This document shows, piece after piece, positions 7,901 to 14,514 of a stretch of DNA of 27,862 nucleotides (its first letter is position 1; each line of letters starts with the position of its first letter). The position numbers were made by a program, and so were the translations under genes. Below the pieces are notes generated by a model. It had not been told where the DNA came from, ran no database searches, and saw only the letters and a list, made by a program, of their open reading frames with translations. The stretch covers positions 1 through 27,862 of the forward strand of contig CAJUDQ010000001.1 of the NCBI GenBank assembly GCA_910585215.1. Reading direction: 5' to 3'. This DNA comes from an uncultured Lachnospiraceae bacterium (GTDB lineage Bacteria; Bacillota; Clostridia; Lachnospirales; Lachnospiraceae).

Positions 7901-7940
7901 AAAGGCTTTCCATAGTATTGAAATAACGGAAAGCCTTTTT
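7901..7940 (+). terminator. Terminator of the DUF2680 gene
   Basis: AAAGGCTTTCC and GGAAAGCCTTT form an 11-bp stem with a 16-nt loop, followed directly by a T run. It lies 43 nt past the stop codon. Confidence 0.85.
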
Positions 7941-8060
7941 ATAGTAAATACTTTCAAATACAGGAACTTTGTTCTCTTTCTGGCAAATAATTATTTACTA
8001 TTTCACAGCTTGCTTTTAAACCTTGTAAAACTCTTTACAATTTATATCTGTAATACTTTC

Positions 8061-8978
8061 TCATACAAATTTTTGTGATTCTATTTTCTTTACAGGTCTT
8101 AAAACTTCATATCCAATCACTTCAGGATAATGACGCTGATAATCCTGACACAACTCCTCATTCCATTTATATCCATTTGTCTCCGGTTTATAATTCCATG
8201 CCAGTTCTTCCACTCTTCTCATTACTTCGCCGCAATCCTTCAGATAATCAAACGGTGGATGAAAAAATACCATATAATCACTTGCAGGTATTACTCGGAT
8301 TTCAAATTCCTCTGGTATGATTCCATCATAATCTTTTGGAACACCAAAACCATAAAAATATCCTTTTTTGCCGCTTTCATAAAACCACCCTGCTGTATGA
8401 CCTGTAACAATTGGATGCGATACATTGCTCATGCTGTCAATAATTCCACAAATTTTATCACAGTCATGTCTGCTCCAAAATTCTCCATAATTGGTTGCAT
8501 GCACATCCCATATTCCAATGTATTTATGCTCTGGAATATGTTCAAATCTCATATTTGCATTTGTTAATAATGTCTGATTCATAGTTGGTCCTCCTCTGTC
8601 GACATAATGTTCTGGAAAGAAAACTACCTGAATATTAGATAGTGTAATCGGCACTGGATTTTTTCTGTATGCTGCCGGTGTGCATCCATAAGAACTCACA
8701 AAAGCTCTTGTCAAAGCTTCCTGAGAGGAATATCCATATTTTACGGCTATATCAAGAATCCTTTTGTCTGTATCGCGAAGCTCAAGAGCAGCTCTAGCAA
8801 GTCTTCTGCCCGAAATATAACTTTTTATGGTCAGTCCCGCGATTTCATGAAATCTCGAAGAACAATAATATGGAGAATATCCTATTTCCTGCGACATTTC
8901 AAAAAGAGATGGTTTTTCTGTCAAATGTTCTTCTATCCAGTTAATCATTTTTTGCACCGCTTCATTCCATTCAAACAA
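8061..8978 (-). CDS. AraC-family regulator with GyrI-like effector domain
   Basis: 305 residues. The N-terminal 105 residues carry two AraC helix-turn-helix motifs (LFEMSQEIGYSPYYCSSRFH, and the second ending YGYSSQEALTRAFVSSYGCTP). The C-terminal 170 residues are GyrI-like/effector-binding (FEHIPEHKYIGIWDV, later FEIRVIPASDYMVFFHPPFD). The predicted start is TTG at 8976-8978, seven bases after GGAGGG; no in-frame ATG lies near a comparable site before Met11. It has the same domain order as the gene at 1356-2243, so the window encodes two paralogous or parallel-acquired drug-sensing regulators. The target is unknown; the neighbouring DUF362 gene faces the same way but is upstream. Confidence 0.9.
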   Translation of the reverse strand: MFEWNEAVQKMINWIEEHLTEKPSLFEMSQEIGYSPYYCSSRFHEIAGLTIKSYISGRRLARAALELRDTDKRILDIAVKYGYSSQEALTRAFVSSYGCTPAAYRKNPVPITLSNIQVVFFPEHYVDRGGPTMNQTLLTNANMRFEHIPEHKYIGIWDVHATNYGEFWSRHDCDKICGIIDSMSNVSHPIVTGHTAGWFYESGKKGYFYGFGVPKDYDGIIPEEFEIRVIPASDYMVFFHPPFDYLKDCGEVMRRVEELAWNYKPETNGYKWNEELCQDYQRHYPEVIGYEVLRPVKKIESQKFV

Positions 8979-9109
8979 GCTGTTTCCCTCCTTTCGCTCT
9001 TATTATAGCAAAATCTGCAGCAAAATTTTTGATATAAGTTGCAGAATACGTACAACTCATAACAATTATTTATAGAAAAAAGAACCATTGCATTAAGCAG
9101 AATAGTACA

Positions 9110-9140
9110 ATATATAGTGATATCAAAAATCACTATATAT
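9110..9140 (-). terminator. Hairpin after the DUF362 gene
   Basis: A perfect 12-bp stem (ATATATAGTGAT and its reverse complement) encloses a 7-nt loop, 44 nt past the DUF362 stop codon. It is AT-rich and lacks a clean T run on the minus strand. The plus side has TTTCTTTTTCTT shortly after it. Termination is likely but not certain. Confidence 0.5.
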
Positions 9141-9183
9141 AGTATTTCTTTTTCTTAATACAACAGTTCCTTCCAATATTTTG

Positions 9184-10194
9184 TCAGATGATACTGCTCC
9201 CAAATGGCACAAGATTCTTTACTGCATCCTCTGGATAAATAACATTATCTTCATTATCAATATCTATCAGTAAATATCTGTCATTTCCCATGCCCAGTTC
9301 CTTCATATAAGAAAGCTGCCGCAGTCCATGACGTGACTCGATTCGCTCTACCAAATCATGATGTTCCTCTTCCTTCATCGCATACACAATATCTATGCAC
9401 GCCTGGTCCAGAGCCAGAATATCCAGAGAAGCACAAATCCCCACATTTGGAGTTACCACAGGCTCGGCCTCCACACCCTCACAGTCACAGGATACCGACA
9501 TATTTCTCATTACATTGATATAGGCAATATTTTTATCAAAATAGTCTAAAACAGCCTTTGTGGACTCTGTCATACGCTCCATAAATTCTTCATTGCTGAT
9601 ATCCCAAGGATTGCTTTGTCCTGGGGTCGTATGAATCATTGCTTTTCCAATTTTTCCGTCCGCGCAGCCTATGCCGATATTTTTATTAGAACCTCCAAAG
9701 CCCCCTTTGACATGACCTTTAAAGTGGGTAAGTACCAGCAGAGAATCATATTCTGTCAATGTTTTGCCTACTGACATTTCTGTATACCATTTTCCTCCCT
9801 TTACCGGAAGAGAAACCGCCCCTGTGTCATCCATAATATCCACTGGACAAAAAGTCCAGCCATTGACCTTCAGGGTTTCCCGATGTTTTTCTGTCGTATC
9901 TCTGTCCCCTTCATAATAAGAATTTGTTTCAATAATGGTTCCGTCGGCCAGCTTCTTATCTATAAGCAGTTTTACCCAATCCCGCGGAATAATATTCGGC
10001 CCGTTCTTTTCACCTGTATGAAGCTTAATCGCTATTTTGCCTTCAAGTACTTTTTGAATACACTCATATACTTTGAGCAGCCCTTCTGCCGACAGGTCAC
10101 GGGTAAAAAATACCACCGACTCATCACCGAAACGCTCCGCATACGGAATATAGCGGTCTCCTCCAGTACCAGGAACTTTCTTTTTTTCTTCCAT
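9184..10194 (-). CDS. DUF362 domain-containing protein
   Basis: 336 residues matching DUF362: KIAIKLHTGEKNGPNIIPRD, TNSYYEGDRDTTEKHRE, LLVLTHFKGHVKGGFGGSNKNI-type core with GIGCADGKIGKAMIH, then ILALDQACIDIVYAM. Many family members carry a two-[4Fe-4S] ferredoxin insert; here there is no CxxCxxCxxxCP motif, only scattered cysteines (for example the SCDCEG segment), so this is the short cluster-free form. The biochemical role is unknown. The start is ATG after AGAGG. A candidate promoter with a palindrome over its -35 box lies at 10299-10326, which suggests regulated expression. Confidence 0.88.
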   Translation of the reverse strand: MEEKKKVPGTGGDRYIPYAERFGDESVVFFTRDLSAEGLLKVYECIQKVLEGKIAIKLHTGEKNGPNIIPRDWVKLLIDKKLADGTIIETNSYYEGDRDTTEKHRETLKVNGWTFCPVDIMDDTGAVSLPVKGGKWYTEMSVGKTLTEYDSLLVLTHFKGHVKGGFGGSNKNIGIGCADGKIGKAMIHTTPGQSNPWDISNEEFMERMTESTKAVLDYFDKNIAYINVMRNMSVSCDCEGVEAEPVVTPNVGICASLDILALDQACIDIVYAMKEEEHHDLVERIESRHGLRQLSYMKELGMGNDRYLLIDIDNEDNVIYPEDAVKNLVPFGSSII

Positions 10195-10298
10195 AATAAA
10201 TACCTCTTCTTTCTTATTTTTTATATTTTTCTGTATTTCGTAAAAAATATCTCTCTTCCTGTTTTTTAACCATACTAGATTTTTATCTGTTTTTTATT

Positions 10299-10326
10299 TT
10301 AATAGCTAAACCGACCTTTAGGTCAA
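10299..10326 (-). promoter_or_regulatory. Candidate DUF362 promoter with a palindromic operator
   Basis: On the minus strand TTGACC (10321-10326) lies 16 bp from TATTAA (10299-10304). GACCT-TT-AGGTC (10313-10324) is a perfect dyad covering most of the -35 box and running into the spacer. Such a position fits a repressor or MerR-type regulator site; the regulator is not encoded next to it. Confidence 0.45.
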
Positions 10327-10369
10327 GACAAAATGAATAAATTTTCTGTAAAATTTTTTGTAATCCTGC

Positions 10370-11203
10370 TTATTTTTGCAATTCCCGAAGCATTTTTATT
10401 TCCTTCTTCCAGCCATCATCGTCATTTGGCGTTTCCAAAATAAAGGGAAGCTGTTTTAATACTGGATGGTTAATAATTCTTTTAAATGCCGCTATTTCTA
10501 TTTTGCCATTTTCAATTGTTTCATGTCTGTCCTTATGGCTCCCCCTCTCATTTGCGCTGTTATTTAAATGAACCGCCTTTAATTTATCCAGACCAATTAA
10601 TTTATCAAAATCTGTTAATACGCCATCCAGATTTCCCACAATATCGTATCCCGCATCCCAAGTATGACAGGTATCAAAGCAAACCCCCACTTTATCCAAA
10701 AGCTCCGGCTTTATCAGGTCAATAATCTGTTTTAATTCCTCAAAGCTTTGGCCTATCTCGCTTCCCTTTCCTGCCATGGTTTCAAGCAGAACAATGGTAG
10801 TCTGTTCTGCGCGTATACACTCATTCATTGCGTCTGCAATCAGTGGAATCGCCTGTTCTGCACCCTGCCCTACATGTGAACCCGGATGAAAATTGTAATA
10901 ATTTCCCGGAATGTATTCCATTCTTTTTAAATCATCTGCGAACGCCTCTTTCGCAAATTTTTGAATTTCTGGTCTGGCAGCACATAAATTCATTGTATAG
11001 GAAGCATGAGCAACCAGCGTACCAAAATGATTTTCTTTCGCAAGCTTTAAAAAATTGTGTATATCTTCCTCATCAATATCTCTTGCCCTTCCGCCGCGGG
11101 GATTTCTCGTAAAAAATGCCATTGTATTCGCCCCAAGCTTTAATGCCTGTTTTCCCATTGCCTCATAGCCTTTTGAAACTGAAATCATACTGCCTATATA
11201 CAT
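10370..11203 (-). CDS. nfo: Deoxyribonuclease IV (endonuclease IV, AP endonuclease)
   Basis: 277 residues, the normal length for Nfo. It cleaves 5' of abasic sites in base excision repair, in the cytoplasm, with a trinuclear zinc site. The TIM-barrel metal ligands can be followed: VAHASYTMN, YNFHPGSHVGQG, VLLETMAGKG, VGVCFDTCHTWDAGYD, KAVHLNNSANERGSHKDRHE and the closing FILETPNDD. The start is MYIGSM after AGAGG. It has no obvious operon partner; the preceding intergenic DNA holds two hairpins (11239-11317). Confidence 0.96.
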   Translation of the reverse strand: MYIGSMISVSKGYEAMGKQALKLGANTMAFFTRNPRGGRARDIDEEDIHNFLKLAKENHFGTLVAHASYTMNLCAARPEIQKFAKEAFADDLKRMEYIPGNYYNFHPGSHVGQGAEQAIPLIADAMNECIRAEQTTIVLLETMAGKGSEIGQSFEELKQIIDLIKPELLDKVGVCFDTCHTWDAGYDIVGNLDGVLTDFDKLIGLDKLKAVHLNNSANERGSHKDRHETIENGKIEIAAFKRIINHPVLKQLPFILETPNDDDGWKKEIKMLRELQK

Positions 11204-11238
11204 ACTATACCTCTTTCTGAATTACAACATATTATTTT

Positions 11239-11317
11239 GAAAATTGTGCCGCTTATAAAAAATCTGCGATACAATTTTTCATAAAGTAAAAGAAGATAGA
11301 GCGCCGAAGCACTCTAT
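11239..11317 (-). repeat. Two tandem hairpins between ABC fragment and nfo
   Basis: The hairpin at 11296-11317 reads ATAGAGTGC-TTCG-GCGCTCTAT on the minus strand, a 9-bp stem with one G-U pair and a stable C(UUCG)G tetraloop, followed by CTTCTTTT. The second (11239-11280) pairs GAAAAATTGT..CGC with GCG..ACAATTTTC with a short mismatch. On the plus strand the first hairpin has a C-A mismatch where the minus strand has G-U, so minus-strand RNA is the folded form. It probably terminates the truncated ABC transcript. Confidence 0.6.
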
Positions 11318-11348
11318 TCTTGTCCTGCGAAATATTAGTATAACTGTT

Positions 11349-12092
11349 TCACATTTTAATTGCAAGGTAATATTTTGAGATTTTTTCAATTAGCTTCTGA
11401 ATGTATGGAGTATATCCAAACAGTTTTTTCTCTTGAGCCAGACTCCTGTCAAACAGCAAATCAGCCAGATAATTACCCCGCCTGCAAATCTCCTGTCTTG
11501 CCTGATATAAAGCGATTCTGTTTTTACCAATCAGTCGAAATACCGCTGCTGTCAATCCTGCAATCAGCAGTATAACTGGTAAGAAGAAGGAAACATTCTG
11601 CAAAATTAATACAAAAATACCTGCTGTTCCCAATGCTCCACCAAATATTTGCAATATCGAAAAAAATCCATTTGCATAACGGCTTTCCGGTTTATCCTGC
11701 AATCGTGCAAGAAGAGCCTGATTTTCCTGATTTTCGAGCGCTTCTACAAAAATATATGCTGTTTTTTCTATTACTGTGCGCTCAAAATAGCCGCGTAGCT
11801 GCAGACTGATTTTCTGCTTCAGATAATCCGAAAAAGGCGTCTGAATATAATAAAATGCACAAATTCCGGAAAAAAGTACTGCAAAACAAAGAGACTGCCT
11901 CCAGTGAAAAACTGAAAAATTTTCAATAAAACACTCCAGCACAAGTACTTCCATCACATTTAAAACAGCCGATATCAGAATGAATGCAATAACTGACAAG
12001 GCCGCACAGGGTTTTTGGATAATCAGATTCCAGACAGTTTTTTGTTCATAGTAATCCTCCTCTGGTATCATAAAGTAAACTATATTTTGCAT
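11349..12092 (-). CDS. N-terminal fragment of an ABC exporter membrane domain
   Basis: 247 residues resembling the first half of a type IV ABC exporter half-transporter: TM helices near 30-55, 68-86 and 150-195, and the cytoplasmic loop between with LKQKISLQLRGYFERTVIEK and NQALLARLQDKPE. It ends with RSLAQEKKLFGYTPYIQKLIEKI, a region that in complete exporters leads into TM5-6 and the ATPase. No Walker A, LSGGQ or Walker B motif exists in the following 145 bp, so the last two membrane helices and the nucleotide-binding domain are missing. It begins 11 nt after the XRE-methyltransferase stop, with AAGGAAAAGG before the ATG. It is probably the relic of a two-gene resistance operon and unlikely to transport alone. 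Confidence 0.72.
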   Translation of the reverse strand: MQNIVYFMIPEEDYYEQKTVWNLIIQKPCAALSVIAFILISAVLNVMEVLVLECFIENFSVFHWRQSLCFAVLFSGICAFYYIQTPFSDYLKQKISLQLRGYFERTVIEKTAYIFVEALENQENQALLARLQDKPESRYANGFFSILQIFGGALGTAGIFVLILQNVSFFLPVILLIAGLTAAVFRLIGKNRIALYQARQEICRRGNYLADLLFDRSLAQEKKLFGYTPYIQKLIEKISKYYLAIKM

Positions 12093-12103
12093 TTGCCTTT
12101 TCC

Positions 12104-13069
12104 TTATAATTTTCGTGCTTTTATGATAAAAGCACTGTTTAACAGTCTGGCTCTTCCTGCTGAATAAAATCTGCCTTCCTGAAAAATATCTGCTTCTTTT
12201 TCATCATAATCCGATTCCTCCACTACCTGCTCAATGAGAAATCCATGATTTGACAGACAATTTATATAGGTAGACAATTTCCAGTTATGCAAAACAAAAG
12301 CATCATCAATCACAATATTCTGTTCTTCTACATAAGACCGTGAAAAAATATACTGTCCATTTCTTGAATCAATACACTGCATAAGAGGATTATCCCATGT
12401 AAATATTAATCTTCCGCCTGGTTTTAAATAGTCAGCTATATGGATAATTGTCTTATCCAAATCCATGGACCATCCAATTCCATAAATGGAAAATACCAAA
12501 TCAAAATAGGCATGTGGCAGTCCGGGATTTAATTCCATAGGAGATACAAACAAATTTGCCTGTTTTCCGTTTTTCTTTAATAGAAGTTTGGCACGTTTTA
12601 TCTGAGAAGCAGAAATATCCAGCCCCCACAATTCCTTTGCTCCTTTTCTGTCCATCCATATCAGAGATTCTCCACTGCCGCAGGCTATTTCCAGTACAAT
12701 TTTTCCACGTACATCACCCATTAGACATAAAGTATCCTCTTTGGGTGTGTAAAATCCATATTGAGGCAAAGCAGTCGGCGTCATTTCCGTTTCTGAAATA
12801 CCTGCCCACCAGTCGGAATTTTGCTTCAGCAACAGGGCAGAATCCTCTGACAACGTATTTTCTGACTGATTTATATAAAATAAAGAATCAATTGTCACTC
12901 CGAAATATTCTGCCAGCTTTGGCAGCAGGGCCAAATCCGGATTTGCCTTTCCTGTTTCCCATTTGCTGATTGCCTGTACCGTAACCCCCATTGTCTCGGC
13001 TAAATCCTCCTGACTTACTCTCCATTTATGGCGCAGAGAACGGATATTTTGTCCTACCTGAATTTTCAT
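12104..13069 (-). CDS. XRE-type HTH regulator fused to a SAM-dependent methyltransferase
   Basis: 321 residues. An N-terminal Cro/C1 helix-turn-helix (about 5-60: LRHKWRVSQEDLAETMGVTV, QAISKWETGKANPDL) is joined by a linker to a class I methyltransferase with motif I VLEIACGSGESL, an acidic SAM ribose contact in LWGLDISASQIKRAK, FDLVFSIYGIGWS, and LKPGGRLIFTWDNP. The substrate is unknown. An ATG 51 nt upstream lies inside the promoter, so the ATG after AAGGAG (MKIQVGQNI) is the start. It is followed at 11 nt by the truncated ABC gene. DNA binding plus methyl transfer in one chain suggests a regulator that also senses or uses SAM, or an enzyme that controls its own operon; both are inferences. 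Confidence 0.88.
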   Translation of the reverse strand: MKIQVGQNIRSLRHKWRVSQEDLAETMGVTVQAISKWETGKANPDLALLPKLAEYFGVTIDSLFYINQSENTLSEDSALLLKQNSDWWAGISETEMTPTALPQYGFYTPKEDTLCLMGDVRGKIVLEIACGSGESLIWMDRKGAKELWGLDISASQIKRAKLLLKKNGKQANLFVSPMELNPGLPHAYFDLVFSIYGIGWSMDLDKTIIHIADYLKPGGRLIFTWDNPLMQCIDSRNGQYIFSRSYVEEQNIVIDDAFVLHNWKLSTYINCLSNHGFLIEQVVEESDYDEKEADIFQEGRFYSAGRARLLNSAFIIKARKL

Positions 13070-13093
13070 AATAGATTCTCCTTTTTTATTTTT

Positions 13094-13122
13094 ATAATAT
13101 AGCAAATCGGGAAGTTTCACAA
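13094..13122 (-). promoter_or_regulatory. Promoter of the XRE-methyltransferase gene
   Basis: On the minus strand TTGTGA (13117-13122), 17 bp, then TATTAT (13094-13099). The start codon is 25 nt past the -10 box with AAGGAG between, a compact and coherent arrangement. Confidence 0.6.
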
Positions 13123-13195
13123 GAGAAGGGTTTTTGAGAAAACTAAACGAATGGTTGATACAAAAATTTTTAAAAAAATTATTTTAAATTTTCAT

Positions 13196-13208
13196 TGACT
13201 TTAAGTCA
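13196..13208 (+). promoter_or_regulatory. TetR-type operator before the TetR remnant
   Basis: TGACT-TTA-AGTCA is a 13-bp inverted repeat about 37 bp before the TetR remnant. It overlaps a TTGACT -35-like box (13195-13200) that is 18 bp from TATAGC. It has the same TGACY-N3-RGTCA form as the operators at 19343 and 19377, and would be the autoregulatory site of the decayed regulator. Confidence 0.5.
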
Positions 13209-13244
13209 TTGACTGCGATATAGCCAAAAAGCAAAGGAAGCAAT

Positions 13245-13748
13245 ATACAGCTTGCCACAACCAAAACCAGAAAAAAACTTGTAGAAGCAGCCAAAACTAT
13301 TATTTGTGACAAAGGACTTACCAATACACAGATAGAAGAAATTACAGAAACCTGTGGCGTTTCAAAAGGCACCTTTTATACTTATTTCAAGCGAAAAGAG
13401 GATATCGTTTTTGAATTGAGCGAGGGAATGTTTGATGAAATCCTTGCAAATGCAAAAGAATGTAACGGAACAATTATCCAGAAGCTTGAAAATTATATGA
13501 TAAATTTTTCGGGGTATATTGAACTTTGCATTTTTATTTATTGCAAAATATGTAAACTATTCCTTTACAATTCCAAAACAGCCATAAATGCTAGTTCCAT
13601 TGCAATACCAAATGAACTTTTTGCCCAAGTTCTTATATCATATTTTTCCACATTTGCGAGAGAATCCGCTGTAAATAACAACTGTCCAAATTCAAATTCA
13701 TGTCCAAGTGTCAATAAAGGGAATTTTCAATCCAAATTTATCGGCTGA
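13245..13748 (+). pseudogene. TetR-family regulator remnant
   Basis: The reading frame begins TRKKLVEAAKTIICDKGLTN, then IEEITETCGVSKGTFYTYFK and KEDIVFELSEG, an unmistakable TetR DNA-binding domain. There is no ATG, GTG or TTG in the right place. AAAGGAA is followed after six bases by ATA (13245-13247) where the start codon should be, so an ATG to ATA change is likely. TetR-like sequence ends around GYIE (near 13530); the frame then runs on to 13748 as unrelated sequence, antisense to other open DNA. The ligand-binding domain is gone. Both losses argue for a dead gene, although a weak ATA or internal TTG start could still make a fragment. Confidence 0.75.
13565..13726 (-). other. Unexplained open frame overlapping the DUF6483 end
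   Basis: A minus-strand frame of 53 sense codons reads LGHEFEFGQLLFTADSLANV, then EKYDIRTWAKSSFGIAMELA, then FMAVLEL and TAA. It has protein-like composition but no start codon before its 3' end, and it overlaps the last 29 nt of the DUF6483 gene. It could be the 3' end of another gene brought to the break that also cut the TetR remnant. I do not recognise it. Confidence 0.3.
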
Positions 13749-14075
13749 ATTTTGTATTCCTAATTTAATTTCCTCTCGACTAAACCCATTTATTTGTAAA
13801 AACTCATCGGATTTGTCATTTAAATAAGAGTAAAATAACAACGCAATTTTTAAGCTGTCAATATCTCTATCACTAACCAAATCATATAAATAATTTTCAG
13901 CTTCATTAATATTTCCGTTATCAACCATATCTAATAAGCTTTCCAAAGCTTCCTTTTCCTCTTTGTTTTCCAGCAATTCTACTGTCGGAAGCTGTGTGTC
14001 AATATTAAATAATAACTTTAAAACAGCGCGTATTATCTCTCTAATAAGCCTCATGATATAATCCTGCTCAAACAT
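13698..14075 (-). CDS. DUF6483-type small protein
   Basis: 125 residues, mainly helical and without a signal peptide. It begins MFEQDYIMRLIREIIRAVLK and continues with LLENKEEKEALESLLDMVDN, then NINEAENYLYDLV and FYSYLNDKSDEFLQINGFSR. The MFEQDY..R.I.E..R opening and the tetratricopeptide-like acidic helices are what I associate with DUF6483, a clostridial family of unknown role. The start is ATG after AAGGAAGGG. It looks complete, ending IPFIDTWT. It stands alone in a region of broken genes. The family name is from memory and moderately sure; function unknown. Confidence 0.68.
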   Translation of the reverse strand: MFEQDYIMRLIREIIRAVLKLLFNIDTQLPTVELLENKEEKEALESLLDMVDNGNINEAENYLYDLVSDRDIDSLKIALLFYSYLNDKSDEFLQINGFSREEIKLGIQNSADKFGLKIPFIDTWT

Positions 14076-14453
14076 AATTCCCTTCCTTGCTATATCATCA
14101 AGTTTTTTTAATTTCCTTATTAATTAACCTATTGTACTACTTAAAGATAATAAAAACTTCAACAAAATATGTTATCCTATTTGTAGTAATGAATTACGAA
14201 AGAAGACATGAGTATGTTAAAGTCTCAAGACAATTATACTACTATTATGACCAATTTTGAAGACCTTATTTTACTTGTGATTGTGTAAATTTACCTTCGG
14301 GAATGACCTGTCTATAGATTTTATCCCTTGATAGTAAGAATTCTATACCAAATTGATATTTTTGAATCTCACACTAAGTTTTTAGAAAATGCTTAGTCTT
14401 TGAAAACCCGAAGAAAATTTTACACCATCATAAACATATATTTCGTTATTAAT
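14076..14453. other. Intergenic stretch with a 26-codon open frame
   Basis: No complete gene is visible. At 14208-14288 on the plus strand a small frame reads MSMLKSQDNYTTIMTNFEDL, then ILLVIV and TAA, with AGAAGA before it. It has the feel of the first residues of a transposase (IS4 or IS982-like families open in a similar way), so it may be the 5' stump of an insertion sequence; this is a weak impression. The rest is AT-rich with no clear promoter or RNA. Confidence 0.3.
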
Positions 14454-14493
14454 AATAAGAACCGTATCCTTATCATTGGATACGGTTCTTATT
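14454..14493 (-). terminator. Terminator of the MMPL-lipoprotein operon
   Basis: A perfect 16-bp stem (AATAAGAACCGTATCC and its reverse complement) closes an 8-nt loop, 21 nt beyond the lipoprotein stop codon. The base of the stem supplies A and T tracts on both sides, so it could work in both directions. Confidence 0.85.
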
Positions 14494-14514
14494 CTGCTTT
14501 CTATCTTCCAGCAA

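Noticed and set aside
7940..8001. ATAGTAAATA and TATTTACTAT inverted repeat after the DUF2680 terminator
   Set aside because: The arms are short, AT-rich and 41 bp apart, which is expected by chance in this base composition.
9184..10194. Ferredoxin-type iron-sulfur cluster in the DUF362 protein
   Set aside because: There is no CxxCxxCxxxCP motif; the few cysteines do not have cluster spacing.
14392..14510. Minus-strand frame reading LIINNEIYVYDGVKFSSG after the lipoprotein gene
   Set aside because: It has no start codon and reads through the perfect terminator stem, so it is most likely chance.
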